From Chitinophagaceae bacterium (GTDB lineage: Bacteria; Bacteroidota; Bacteroidia; Chitinophagales; Chitinophagaceae), in the NCBI GenBank assembly GCA_019638595.1, contig JAHBTJ010000011.1, positions 1 through 64,000 of the forward strand: 64,000 nucleotides of DNA, given 5' to 3'. The notes below the pieces were generated by a model. The model was not told the DNA's origin, ran no database searches, and saw nothing but the letters and a program-made list of their open reading frames with translations. The position numbers were made by a program, and so were the translations under genes. Shown here piece after piece: positions 18,658 through 29,100 of this stretch (the first letter of the stretch is position 1; each line of letters starts with the position of its first letter).

Positions 18658-18890
18658 GGCTGCATTTCAAATTGTCCGGCTCTTGTACAAATGCCCGGCG
18701 GGTTTCTCACCCTCCGTGAAACGCTTTTAGTTCAAACGTCAGGAAGGCGGGTTCGAAATGACGTTCGAGGTCTTCGTCCTTTCGACTGAGCCAACAGGGG
18801 CATTATAATTAAATCACTTTTACGCGAAGGAGAACTGCTCTCACCGAAGGTAAATGTGCCGGGCGTTTGTACAAATGCTCAACATTTGCA
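18658..18890. repeat. Dispersed intergenic repeat, copy R1
   Basis: This is a non-coding copy of a repeat of about 200 bp. The stretch 18774-18853 matches the reverse complement of 35343-35404 followed by 35278-35300, with both motifs CCTTTCGAC and TAATTAAATCAC conserved. It lacks the small hairpin that copies R2 and R3 carry. A second copy follows directly. Confidence 0.75.
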
Positions 18891-19113
18891 CTTTGCTTAA
18901 CAGATTTCTCACCCGCCGCAATACACCTTTAATTCAATACAACCTGGGGGCAGGTTCGAAATGACGACTACGGATTCTGTCCTTTCTATAGGCTGACACC
19001 CCCTCCAGCCTGCTAAAACCTGAACTTTATTGCGGTATGTGCTTATTCCTGATTTTGCCGCAATGAAAATAGCGCCCACCGAAGGTAAATGCAGCATCTG
19101 CAATGTGTGAATA
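18891..19113. repeat. Dispersed intergenic repeat, copy R2, with flanking direct repeat
   Basis: This second copy contains TTCGAAATGACG, a CCTTTC motif and a hairpin (ATTGCGG / CCGCAAT at 19029-19063), then CACCGAAGGTAAA. The R1-R2 block is bounded by direct repeats that agree at 16 of 17 bases (18641-18657 and 19097-19113; core AATGTGTGAATA). That pattern suggests insertion or recombination as one unit. The gap 18627-19133 contains no other recognisable feature. Confidence 0.75.
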
Positions 19114-19133
19114 TTGTTGATGAATGATAAAAA

Positions 19134-19787
19134 TTATCCCGCGGCAAATAAAACGAATTCCACCCGCCGGTTTTCCGCGCGGCCGCTTTCTCCGGCGTTG
19201 TCCGAAACAGGGTCTGCCATCCCGTTAAATGACAGGTGTATCTGGCTTTCGTTTACGCCCAGTTCTACCAGGTAATCTTTTATGTTCTCCGCCCGCCTGG
19301 AGGACAGTGAATCGTTGTAATAATTGCTTCCGATATTGTCTGTATAACCGGCAATGCTAACCCGTTGGGTAGAATCAAACAGCAGTTGGTCTGCTATATG
19401 CATTACCTGGTTGAATGCTTCAATATCCCTGAGTTCATGTTGGTCAAAGTCAAATTGTACCGCTCCTTTTGCTGTAAATATGCCGGGTTGCGATACCCTT
19501 TTATGTAGTTGAAGATTGCTCTGATTCGCAGAACTTAATTTGTTCTGCCACTTACCACGTTTGTTCTTTTTTAATTTTTCCTTTTTGACAGTATTGGCAG
19601 GCGCTTTTTTGAGCTCTTTGTGACCGGTAGCTATGCTGTCGTTTTTTTCAGGCGCCCGGGGTGTGCTGCCCAATAGCTCATTAACAGTAATGTAAGCCGC
19701 GAATGAGCGGTCTGTATTTACACCATTGTTAAGCCTGAGCTGAACGGATAATAATAGTATGACAGTGATGAGGAAAGTACTTTTCAT
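19134..19787 (-). CDS. OmpA-family peptidoglycan-binding protein
   Basis: This is a small exported protein of 217 residues. The N-terminal hydrophobic segment is a signal peptide or anchor. A Lys-rich linker at about 55-85 (KKEKLKKNKRGKWQNKL) precedes the OmpA C-terminal domain at about 100-215, with the peptidoglycan-binding signature TDNIGSNYYNDSLSSRRAENIKDYL and the final GRAENRRVEFVL. There is no beta-barrel domain, so it probably tethers an envelope to the cell wall in isolation. No operon partner is visible; the gene points away from the thioredoxin-like gene across the repeat block. Confidence 0.88.
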   Translation of the reverse strand: MKSTFLITVILLLSVQLRLNNGVNTDRSFAAYITVNELLGSTPRAPEKNDSIATGHKELKKAPANTVKKEKLKKNKRGKWQNKLSSANQSNLQLHKRVSQPGIFTAKGAVQFDFDQHELRDIEAFNQVMHIADQLLFDSTQRVSIAGYTDNIGSNYYNDSLSSRRAENIKDYLVELGVNESQIHLSFNGMADPVSDNAGESGRAENRRVEFVLFAAG

Positions 19788-19906
19788 GGTAACATATTAT
19801 AACCTGGAAAAATTACTGTAAAAATAAACTCCGGCTTTTGTATGCAGTACTTTTTTAGATCAACGGCGGTTGTTTTACCGATTATTTACCATATAGTAGT
19901 TATATT

Positions 19907-20464
19907 GTGGTACGCTGGAAATCACGTCCATTTTATACCAATGAACGGAATATACATTACATTCATTGCGCTATGTTGCTGCTGTTGTCTACCATCAGGA
20001 GCGAGGTGCAGGCATGGCAGTATAAGTATGAATTAAAAGCTTCCGTTTCGGGCGTGGTTTCGTTCACAGGCTTCTTACAGGAAAACCAGGAAATAAAAGC
20101 AGGGCAATCCCTGTTCTATATTCAACCCGTTAATACTTTCTATTTTGTAGAAATAGTAATACCACAATATAATTTTGGAAAGGTAGAAAAAGGGCAAAAA
20201 GTATTACTCCGGTTTCAGGCATATCCTTTTGAGCAATATGGATCAGTTTCAGGAAAAATTGACTTTATTAAACCTACACCAACTGACAGCGGTTACCTTG
20301 CCAGAGTTGAGCTACCCAATGGGTTAATCACCAATTACGGGAAGCACCTTCAATATAAAAACGGATTGGTTGCTGAGGCAAATATTATTACGGAAGATAT
20401 GAGATTATTGGAGCGCTTCTATTACGGGATAGTTCGAAATTTGGAAATAAACGGGTGCATTTAA
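19907..20464 (+). pseudogene. HlyD-like secretion adaptor, C-terminal remnant
   Basis: The 185-residue open frame resembles only the C-terminal half of a Bacteroidota HlyD/bacteriocin-secretion membrane-fusion protein. Visible parts are the end of the coiled coil (LSTIRSEVQAWQYKYEL), the lipoyl half-motif VSGVVSFTGFLQENQEIKAGQ and the beta-barrel (VIPQYNFGKVEKGQKVLLRF). Full-length relatives have about 430 residues with an N-terminal membrane helix; nothing like that is found upstream, and no ABC transporter is near. The last three codons are supplied by the MITE-like element inserted at the 3' end. Without it the frame would end two codons later, so the insertion hit the very end of an already broken gene. 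Confidence 0.75.
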
Positions 20465-20567
20465 AATTGTCGCACTCCTTTGCTTCATGTGGGCGGTGGA
20501 GACACCGCCCACGGCTGGCTGCCCCGGTTGGTGGGGGCACCAACCGGCGACAATTTTAAATGCACCC
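20453..20567. mobile_element. 115-bp MITE-like palindromic element with 8-bp target duplication
   Basis: The ends 20453-20473 and 20547-20567 are perfect 21-bp inverted repeats. The direct repeat AAATAAAC lies immediately outside both ends (20445-20452 and 20568-20575) and fits an 8-bp target-site duplication. Inside are two perfect 10-bp stem-loops, GTGGGCGGTG/CACCGCCCAC with loop GAGA (20489-20512) and CCGGTTGGTG/CACCAACCGG with loop GGGG (20524-20547). The element has no coding capacity and would need a transposase in trans. No second copy was seen in this window. Confidence 0.85.
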
Positions 20568-20625
20568 AAATAAACAGATAAGACCTTTATTAACTCTTAA
20601 ATTGTTAAGTTCAAAAATTGCTACC

Positions 20626-20665
20626 AAAAGAAAAAGAGAGACCGAACCGCCTCTCTTTTTCTTTT
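20626..20665. terminator. Bidirectional terminator between HlyD remnant and SusD
   Basis: A perfect 15-bp stem (AAAAGAAAAAGAGAG and its complement) encloses a 10-nt loop. The stem is A-rich on one side and T-rich on the other, so it can stop transcripts from both directions. It begins 20 bp downstream of the SusD stop codon on the - strand. Confidence 0.8.
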
Positions 20666-20685
20666 GTTGTGGTTAACTGCAATCT

Positions 20686-22524
20686 TTAATAACCCGGATT
20701 TTGTTGTAATGCATTATTGCTTCTTCTTATCTCATCGTTTGGAATAGGGAAAAGATAATAATGATCTCCCGGCCAGGGCACTCTTTTTTCAGCTTCTTCT
20801 ATTACTCCGTATGTATACGATAGCTTTCCAATCAAATCGCCTGCCTGTGCACCCGTCCAGTCCATCTTTACGCTGGTTAATCCGCGTATGGGAATATCCA
20901 CCATTCCGGGAGCTGCCTTCCAGCGCATGATATCAAAGAAACGATGATCTTCCAGGTGCAGCTCAATCGCTCTTTCATTCCGGTAGTCGCGTACCAGGTT
21001 GGCGCCGCTGCTGGTAATAGGAGGCATATTGGTAGAAGGTCTGCTCCTGACCATATTAATGTACTGGCGCGCCTTGTCTTCATCGCCCAGGGCTATTTGT
21101 ATTTCAGCATAGTTCAGGATAAATTCAGTTAACCTCATGAATACAGTTACCTGGTTGTAATTAAAGTCATAACTGGCGCGCGGCCCGTCAAAATCCATGA
21201 GCTTTCTGAAGGTATACCCTGTTTGCACCCTCCAGTGGAAAGGGGTAAGCCCTTTTACCCAGTAAGTCTTAGAATCCCGGCCGAAATCAAACAACGTTTG
21301 TCCATTTTCGGGATCTACTTTGTTGGGATTTGCATAAGGAGCGACGTTGTCCGGGTTGGGGTTTGCATCTTCCCAGTATTCGTATAACCGGTGCGTGGTT
21401 TTTGATCCGTCCTGTATATATACAGGACCGCCACCGGGATAAAGAACGCTTGTATAATACCTCGGGTCCCTGTTTTCATTGGGTTTTTGAGGATCATAAC
21501 CGGAAGCAGCGTTCACGGTAACGCCATCTGCCTGGTAAGTATATTGGCCGTTTGCCATCTGGAACATGTTCACAAAAGTTTGTGTCGGCATCAACCGTTG
21601 CCTGGCGTCAAAGCCACTGGGCCAATAATCGTAGTTGTAGCCCCAGTCAGGTATTCTTGTTGACGGGGTATACGATTTACCGAAAATGGTTTCGTCGTTT
21701 TTAAGGGGTTTGGTGAATAAATCGTCGGTACTTTCATGAAGCGTGTAGCCGGCATCCAGCACCGCTTTGGTAGCTGTTTCCGCGGCTTCCCATTTAGCGC
21801 GGTCGTTTGCCGGGTTGTTCAGCGGGCTTGCCGCATACAGCAGCACTCTTGCCTTTAAGGCCAGCGCGGCATTTTTGCTGATCTTTCCTTCGTTAACCGG
21901 TACGCCATCCAAAAAGCCGATGGCATTATCACACTCCTGCAGGATGAAAGTCACACAGTCGGCAAAAGAATTCCTGGGCACATCAAAGCTTTCATCGTTA
22001 AGCTTAAAGCTTTGGGTGATGAGGGGAACACCGCCATAGGTGCGTATCAGCTCAAAATACATCCAGGCTCTTAAAAAATGAACCTCTCCCTTCATGGGAT
22101 TTAGCTTGTCTTCAGGAATGGTGGAAGTTTCTGTTTTTTCAAAAAAGATATTGGCTTTCCGGATATAGCCGTATTCATCATTCCATACATTGGTAAGGCT
22201 CGTAATATTATCGGGTGTAATAATACCGTCGGTATAATTGCGGATACCTCCGGCCCGATCGTGGGTTTCCGGCTGCGATACGGCGATATCTGTCAGCGTT
22301 TCATAGCCGCCGCTACCGGGGCTCCATGGCGGCTTAATGCCGTTATACACGTTGTAAACATAGTTTTGAAGAAAAGTAGCATCATTAAACACCGCGTCTT
22401 CAGATATGGCATCTAAAGGCGTCTTGTTTAACAGGTCACGGTTACAGGAAACAGATGTAATGACACCTGCCAGTATTATCACCGTTACCTTTTTAATTGT
22501 TTTATCAAGCAAAATATTTTTCAT
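20686..22524 (-). CDS. SusD/RagB lipoprotein of the second locus
   Basis: This outer-membrane glycan-binding lipoprotein has 612 residues, somewhat long for SusD. The lipobox ends at Cys27 (TSVSC). The N-terminal SusD domain contains EVHFLRAWMYFELIRTYGGVPL near residue 150, and the C-terminal segment has RAIELHLEDHRFFDIMRWKA and the closing YLFPIPNDEIRRS. It lies 10 bp downstream of its SusC partner and ends at a strong terminator, so the two genes form the end of the transcript. The ligand is unknown. Confidence 0.93.
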   Translation of the reverse strand: MKNILLDKTIKKVTVIILAGVITSVSCNRDLLNKTPLDAISEDAVFNDATFLQNYVYNVYNGIKPPWSPGSGGYETLTDIAVSQPETHDRAGGIRNYTDGIITPDNITSLTNVWNDEYGYIRKANIFFEKTETSTIPEDKLNPMKGEVHFLRAWMYFELIRTYGGVPLITQSFKLNDESFDVPRNSFADCVTFILQECDNAIGFLDGVPVNEGKISKNAALALKARVLLYAASPLNNPANDRAKWEAAETATKAVLDAGYTLHESTDDLFTKPLKNDETIFGKSYTPSTRIPDWGYNYDYWPSGFDARQRLMPTQTFVNMFQMANGQYTYQADGVTVNAASGYDPQKPNENRDPRYYTSVLYPGGGPVYIQDGSKTTHRLYEYWEDANPNPDNVAPYANPNKVDPENGQTLFDFGRDSKTYWVKGLTPFHWRVQTGYTFRKLMDFDGPRASYDFNYNQVTVFMRLTEFILNYAEIQIALGDEDKARQYINMVRSRPSTNMPPITSSGANLVRDYRNERAIELHLEDHRFFDIMRWKAAPGMVDIPIRGLTSVKMDWTGAQAGDLIGKLSYTYGVIEEAEKRVPWPGDHYYLFPIPNDEIRRSNNALQQNPGY

Positions 22525-22534
22525 ACAAAAAGTA

Positions 22535-25500
22535 TTAGAAAGTAATGTTAAGACCAGCGCTGATCGTTCTCATCATCGGATATACACCTCCGTTACCGGT
22601 TTGAGGCGCGGTTTCAGGATCCCCGGCCCCGTACTTGCTGAGGTTATTGAAGATCATGAGCAGGTTATCGCCTGATACATACAGGCGCAGCGCAGAAATC
22701 CTGAATTTGGTAAGCAGGTTCCCGGGCAGCGTGTATCCCAGTTGTGCTGATTTCAGCCTCAGCCAGGTGGCTTTATGATAATAAAAATCGCTGTTCTCCG
22801 ATGCAAAGCCCGTAGGCGAAATCATCGGTAACTCGGCATTCGTATTGTCGAGATTGAAGCTGTTCAGTGCAATATATCGTAAATTGTTACCTCCTGCACC
22901 CGAATTAAAGCCGTTTGAAATTCTCCATTTGGCGCCGCTTTGCCCTGCGAATAATATAGACAGATCAAAATCCTTATAGTCCAGTCCAATATTCAATCCA
23001 AACATCATTGGTACTAACAGGGCGCCGTTGTTCAAAGTGGTATTGAACATGTACCTGTCCCTGCTGTTTATTTCTCCATCGTTGTTCAGATCCGCGAAGA
23101 TCAGCCCTCCGATCCTGGCACCCGGGTAATTTACATTTTTATCCAGGTCGTCCTGGCTCCTGTAAATGCCGATTGCTTTGTATAACAATCCGGAACCCAG
23201 CGGCTGACCTTCCAGTTTCTGGTAAGGTTCAGATTGGGGTGTTTCATCAAAGTACACGATCTTATTTTGTGTGTAGGCAAAGTTGGCATTCAGACGCATA
23301 CTCACATTACCGATGTTTTGCCTGTAACCTGCCTGTATCTCAAATCCATTATTTTCCATCTTTCCTATGTTCTCGTCTGGCAGCACCAGACCGGTATAGC
23401 CGGGAATGGAGGCCTGTCTTCTTCCAAGGATATTGGATGTTTTATTCTTATACAGGTCAAGTTCAAAAGTGAGGCGGTTTTGTAAAAAACCGAGCTCTAT
23501 CCCCAGGTCTGTAGATTCCATTACTTCCCAGGTAATATTAGGGTTCCCGTCCACAATCTGTGTAAGTCCCCTTGCATCTGCACCGTTCACTACCCATCCT
23601 GCTCCATAACCAAATACGGAAAGGTACTGGAAGGGATTTACGCGGTCGTTACCCAGTTGTCCCCAGGAAGCCCTGATCTTAAAATTGCTGAATATATTCT
23701 GGGGCATGAAGGATTCGTTGCTCACCACCCATGCTGCAGATGCCTGGGGAAAGAAACCATATCGTCTTTCTTTGGGAAAGATCGTGGAACCATCGTACCT
23801 CGCACTAAAGCCCAGCATGTACTTGCTCTTATAATCATAGCTTAACCTGCCAAAATAATTGCGTCTCGCATTTTCTGCCGGCCAGCCACTTCCGAGCCAG
23901 TTGTTGCGGTCCGTGCTGCCTGCAAAAAGCTCATCCAGCAATGGAGAATCGTATCCCAGGCGCTGGTACCACATGGTATCAGCCCTGTAGTCCATTTGTT
24001 CGTACGCTACGAATACGCCAATTTTATGATCATTGTTTATCGTTGTGTTATAAGAGAGCTTAATGTTATTAGTAATGCGCTGGCTTTGGTAAAAGTCTTG
24101 CCTTAAGCCGATATCTTCTACTGTTCTTGATTGTTTTTCTACTATTTCGCCGGTATTGGGATCTTTTTCATAGTATGGCCAAACATAGTTGAACACTTTA
24201 CGGAATTCATACGTTTTGACTATGGAAGAAAAGCCATCAAGTGTTAACCCTTTTACATATGGGATATTCCATTTAAAGCGAACTGTACCGCTTAAAATAT
24301 CAGCTTTATACCTGCGATAGCCCGGACTGAGCAACCTGGCCACAGGATTTAAGTGAGACCAGCCTTCGCCGGGATAGCGATAATCGCCACCAATATAGGC
24401 TTCCTGTAAGGGGCTTGTAGAAGCAAAAGCGCCCACATCACCACCTGGACCACTTTGCGGCAGTTCTGTTGCTTTTTCACGCCCGGAAAGGTCCAACCCA
24501 ACTTCGAAGTTGCTGGTTATAGAAACATCAATATTGCTTCTTACATTGTATTGCTTCACTTTGGTTTTATCATCACCCCGCATAATACCGCCCTGGTAAG
24601 CGGTTCCCACTGATACAAAGTATCTTACCTTGTCTGTACCGCCACGCATGGTTAAAGACTGGCGGTTCTGACCAACCGGCGGATCCACCAATGCATCGTA
24701 CCAGTTCTCGGCGCGTCTTGTTCCATTCCTGAAGGCGTCAATCACTTCCTGCGGAAAATCCGGAGGAGTACCTTCCAGTTCCCTGCGTTTGTTCAGTACA
24801 TCTATATATTCATAAACGTCTGCCGGCTTTACCTTCATGGTAGGCGATTGCCATGAAAAAGTGCTGGAAAAATCAAAAGCAGCTTTTCCTGATTTACCGC
24901 GCTTGGTAGTAACGAGTATTACACCACCGGCAGACTGGGCGCCGTATATGGCTGCAGACGCATCTTTCAGCACCGAAATGGATTCAATATCATTGGGATC
25001 CAACCTGTTCAAACCATCCGGGTCTGCATTGGCTACCCCGTCTATTACGATCAGGGCGGAAGTATTCCTGTACGTTTTGGCGCCTCTCACCAGTATCTGT
25101 GCGTCGTCAAAACCCGGTGAAGCACTTTGTTGCGCCACAAACAAACCGGGCAATCTTCCGGCCAGGGAGTTGGAAACAGACAGGTTGGTTGATTTTTTTA
25201 TTTCAGCGCCCGTGGTTTGTACCACCGCGTTGGTAAGCTCAGAACGTTTTTGCGTACCATAGCCTACCACCACCACGTCTTCCAGGCTTTGGGCAAGAGA
25301 TTCCAGTTGTACATTGGCCGAAGAAGCCGATGCTGCCGTGATCTCCCTGTTGGTATATCCTACAAAGGATATTACCAGTACGCTGCTCCTGCTTTTTACT
25401 GTTAGTGAATAATTGCCGTTTGCATCAGACAGTGTTCCATTGGTAGTGCCTTTTTCCAGTACATTGGCGCCTTCAATGCCATTACCGCTTTCATCGGTAA

Positions 25501-25702
25501 TCCTGCCTTTCACTGTAGTGTCCTGGAAAGGCCGGTTGTTGAATTTGGGGAAAGTATTCTTTTCAGGATGCTTTAGTAAGGGCGTGTTATTTGCCCATAC
25601 CGCGGAAAAGAAAACGAAGGGAAGTATGAATCCCAAAAGTACGGATGAGACCTTATATATATATATATATATATGCTTGTTTAGCAGCAGTTTAGATTTC
25701 AT
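22535..25702 (-). CDS. SusC/RagA TonB-dependent receptor without STN domain
   Basis: This outer-membrane receptor has 1055 residues. The signal peptide core (SSVLLGFILPFVFFSAVWA) follows an n-region that reads HIYIYIYK because of an AT dinucleotide tract. A carboxypeptidase-D-like domain (VKGRITDESGNGIEGANVLE) and plug (DVVVVGYGTQKRSELTNAVV, SVLKDASAAIYGAQSAGGVI) come next, then the barrel. There is no STN domain and no sigma/FecR pair nearby, so regulation must differ from the other two receptors in the window. It is transcribed ahead of SusD with a 10-bp gap. The FG-GAP gene starts in the opposite direction upstream. Confidence 0.94.
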   Translation of the reverse strand: MKSKLLLNKHIYIYIYKVSSVLLGFILPFVFFSAVWANNTPLLKHPEKNTFPKFNNRPFQDTTVKGRITDESGNGIEGANVLEKGTTNGTLSDANGNYSLTVKSRSSVLVISFVGYTNREITAASASSANVQLESLAQSLEDVVVVGYGTQKRSELTNAVVQTTGAEIKKSTNLSVSNSLAGRLPGLFVAQQSASPGFDDAQILVRGAKTYRNTSALIVIDGVANADPDGLNRLDPNDIESISVLKDASAAIYGAQSAGGVILVTTKRGKSGKAAFDFSSTFSWQSPTMKVKPADVYEYIDVLNKRRELEGTPPDFPQEVIDAFRNGTRRAENWYDALVDPPVGQNRQSLTMRGGTDKVRYFVSVGTAYQGGIMRGDDKTKVKQYNVRSNIDVSITSNFEVGLDLSGREKATELPQSGPGGDVGAFASTSPLQEAYIGGDYRYPGEGWSHLNPVARLLSPGYRRYKADILSGTVRFKWNIPYVKGLTLDGFSSIVKTYEFRKVFNYVWPYYEKDPNTGEIVEKQSRTVEDIGLRQDFYQSQRITNNIKLSYNTTINNDHKIGVFVAYEQMDYRADTMWYQRLGYDSPLLDELFAGSTDRNNWLGSGWPAENARRNYFGRLSYDYKSKYMLGFSARYDGSTIFPKERRYGFFPQASAAWVVSNESFMPQNIFSNFKIRASWGQLGNDRVNPFQYLSVFGYGAGWVVNGADARGLTQIVDGNPNITWEVMESTDLGIELGFLQNRLTFELDLYKNKTSNILGRRQASIPGYTGLVLPDENIGKMENNGFEIQAGYRQNIGNVSMRLNANFAYTQNKIVYFDETPQSEPYQKLEGQPLGSGLLYKAIGIYRSQDDLDKNVNYPGARIGGLIFADLNNDGEINSRDRYMFNTTLNNGALLVPMMFGLNIGLDYKDFDLSILFAGQSGAKWRISNGFNSGAGGNNLRYIALNSFNLDNTNAELPMISPTGFASENSDFYYHKATWLRLKSAQLGYTLPGNLLTKFRISALRLYVSGDNLLMIFNNLSKYGAGDPETAPQTGNGGVYPMMRTISAGLNITF
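25654..25674. repeat. AT dinucleotide tract inside the SusC start region
   Basis: Twenty-one bases of strictly alternating T and A form ten and a half dinucleotide units, occupying codons 10 to 16 of the SusC gene. A gain or loss of one or two units would shift the reading frame; three units would keep it. Confidence 0.9.
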
Positions 25703-26179
25703 GTCAAGCCGTTAATAATGAATAATGTTGATTCGAAGTCTTAAGTATAAATACAAATAAGTAGAAGAGATTACCTTATACAAAGGAAGCTCACACTTAG
25801 GAGGTATTTGCATGCATGTAAGTGCTGTTTTATTGGTTAATGAAGTATACAGAATTATAAGCTATTCCCTTCTGGCGAAAGCCCTCACAGTGTGATAAGC
25901 ACTTTACTTCCGTTGCTGTTTAAAGGTTAGATGAGGTGTTTCTTTTCGATCACTGTCCTGTGCTATCCCGTGTGTAAGTGTGTATGTATTTACATACGTA
26001 CATGACCCAAATATAATTAAAAAATACAATTGACATATTTTTTCTTTATTTTTATTGCAACATGTTTTTTCGATGCAAAACTTTCAGCTTCTTTTTTTAA
26101 TGCCATAATACAATGCCCGCTGAGCAACGGAAATATTTTTCGTATTCTTACAACTGTTAGTTCGCAAAACAACATTTAT
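25703..26179. other. Divergent promoter region without genes
   Basis: This gap of 477 bp separates SusC (-) from the FG-GAP gene (+) and must hold both promoters. It is AT-rich and has no supported open frame. The only clear structure is the palindrome at 25982-25997, described separately. Confidence 0.6.
25982..25997. promoter_or_regulatory. Perfect 16-bp palindrome, candidate operator
   Basis: GTATGTA, two T, then TACATAC form a perfect palindrome in the gap between the divergent SusC and FG-GAP genes. Its centre, TATTTACAT, also appears at 31114-31122 upstream of the glycosidase in the same locus. A shared regulator is possible but unproven. Confidence 0.4.
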
Positions 26180-29100
26180 ATGAGGTTTTTCTTTCCAGGT
26201 CTGATTTTCCTGTTTGTTTTTTATTCTTTCTTCTCCTGCAAACAAAACACCGCTTTGTTCCAGCCGGTAAACCCCGGCCATTCGGGCATTCATTTTAACA
26301 ATACCATCCGCGAAACAGACTCATTAAATCCTATTGATAATACCAACCTCTATAATGGCGGCGGCGTAGGCATCGGCGATTTTAACGGCGACGGGCTGAA
26401 GGATATATATTTTACCGGCAATATGGTTTCGAACAAACTGTATGTAAACAAAGGGTCGTTTAAGTTTGAGGACGTTACCGCTGAAGCGGGCGTGAGCGGT
26501 GAAGGAAAATGGTGCAGGGGAGTGGCAGTAGTTGATATTAACAACGACGGGAAACAGGACCTGTATGTTTGCGCCTCGATGGATAAGGACCCGGAGAGAA
26601 GAAGGAACCTGCTGTATATTAACCAGGGAAATAATGAAAAGGGCATCCCGGTTTTTAAAGAAATGGCAGGGGAATATGGATTGGACGATACGACTCATTC
26701 TACCATGGCCGCTTTTTTTGATTATGACAATGACGGAGACCTGGACATGTATTTGCTGGTGAATGAAATAGTACCCGGGGTAAACCCTTCTGTATTCAAA
26801 CCCAAGGTGGTTGACGGCTCTTTTCCCAGTACAGGGCGTTTATACAGGAACGACCGCGACAGCGTTACCGGCAACATATTGTTTACAGATGTAAGCAAAC
26901 AGGCAGGGGTTACCATAGAAGGATACGGTCATGGTGTATCTGTAGCGGATATTAACAAAGACGGGTGGAAAGACATAATAGTAGCCAACGACTTTATTGC
27001 CAACGATCTTGTATACATCAATAACCACAATGGTACGTTTACGGATAAGGCTTCTTCTTATTTGAAGCATACTTCTGCCAATGGCATGGGGTTGGATGTG
27101 ATTGATATTAACAACGACGGGCTGGCGGATATCATTGAGCTGGATATGAACCCTGAAGATAATTACAGGAAAAAGATGATGCTGAACCCCGGTAATTACA
27201 GGATATCCCAACTGAATGAATTTTTTAAATACCAGTACCAGTATGTAAGAAATACCCTGCAACTGAATCTTGGACCCCGCGTACATGCAGGCGATTCTGT
27301 GGGAGATCCTGTTTTTGCCGATATCGGCCTTTTTTCGGGTATCACAGAAACGGACTGGAGCTGGGCGCCACTGGTGGCCGACTTTGATAATGACGGTTAC
27401 AGGGACCTGGTAGTGACGAACGGCTTCCCCAGGGATATAACCGATCATGATTTCATCATGTTGCGGGAGCAATCCATACATGTGCCTGATAAATCTTATT
27501 TCCTTTCTAAGATACCTGAGGTTAAGCTGCACAATTATGCTTTTCGTAACAATGGCGACTGCACTTTTACAGATGTATCTGATAGCTGGGGTCTTATGAC
27601 GCCTTCTTATGCGAATGGCGCGGTGTACGCCGATCTTGATAATGATGGCGACCTGGATATAGTGATCAGCAATATCAATGATATAGCATCCGTATATAAA
27701 AATACTGTAGCAGATGCTGAAGACCCCGCAAAGAATTACCTGTCTGTACACTTAACGGGCGACTCCCTTAACATTCACGGAATAGGCGCATGGGTTGAAT
27801 TGTATTATGGAAACAGCTTACAGGTATATGAACAAACACCTTATCGCGGCTACCTGTCCACCGTACAGCTCGAGCCTTATTTTGGGTTGAAAAACGTGCA
27901 GGCAGTTGATTCCGTAATTGTCAAATGGCCCGGGGGCGTGAAGGAAGTGATCAGAAATGTGGCGGCGAACCAAACTTTACAAGCGAATAAAAAGAACGCA
28001 CGTGAAACTTATTCCTGGCAAACACCGGCGCTTGCTCAAAATAACCTGTTTACGGAAATAAGCGATGAGCTGGGCATCGGGTATGTTCACAGGCAAACAG
28101 ACGTCAACGATTTTAATATTCAAAAGTTACTGCATCATAAGTTTTCGGAGTATGGTCCTTCGCTTGCGGTGGGAGATATTAATGGCGACGGATTGGACGA
28201 TATGATCGCCGGCGGGAACGATGTTGTTGAAGCAACTGCCTTCCTGCAACAGGCAAATGGAACTTTTGTTCAAAGAGCCATTCTTTCTTCGATGTCAATA
28301 CAAACCGGCAGCTTCCAGGATATGGGAATGGTATTGCTGGATGCCGATGGCGATGGCGACCTGGATCTGTACATTGCCAGGGGCGGTTATGAAAGCAAAA
28401 GCAATGCCGCTGTGTACCAGGACCTGTTTTTGGTAAACGATGGTAAAGGAAATTTTAAACCCGATACAACCGCCATACCGCAAAATTTTACCAGCAAATC
28501 ATGTGTGCGTGCGGCAGATTACGATGGCGATGGCGACCTGGACCTGTTTGTGGCAGGCAGGGTTGATCCCTGGCATTTTCCCAAACCGGTTTCCAGCTTT
28601 GTCTATCGCAACGACTCGCAAAATGGCCGGGTAAAATTTACCGATGTAACTCATACGGTGGCAGAAGAGCTGAACGGGGTAGGGCTTGTTAGTGATATGC
28701 TGTTTACTGATTTTGACAATGATGGTTGGGTAGATATTATATTGGCAGGAGAGTGGATGCCGTTGACATTTTTTAAAAATGAAAAAGGCGTTTTTAAAAA
28801 TGTTACTTCCGCTACAGGCATCGGCAACCAGGTAGGATGGTGGACAAGCATTGTGCCTGGCGATTTTGATAACGACGGAGATATAGACTATGTAATGGGT
28901 AATTTGGGCAAAAACACTTTTTATAAGGCTACAGACCAATACCCGGTCCGGGTATATGCCAAAGATTTTGATAACAATAATGCATACGACATGTTTCTTT
29001 CCTTATACCTGCCGGCCAACCTGCAGGATACGGTAAAGAAAGAATTTCCCGCGCATTTGCGCGATGATATGATCAGGCAAATGGAGTCGGTGCGCTCAAA

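Noticed and set aside
26840-27751. 303-codon open frame on - inside the FG-GAP gene
   Set aside because: It is antisense to a strongly supported protein; repeated Asp/Gly codons leave the opposite strand free of stops. The translation shows no recognisable family.
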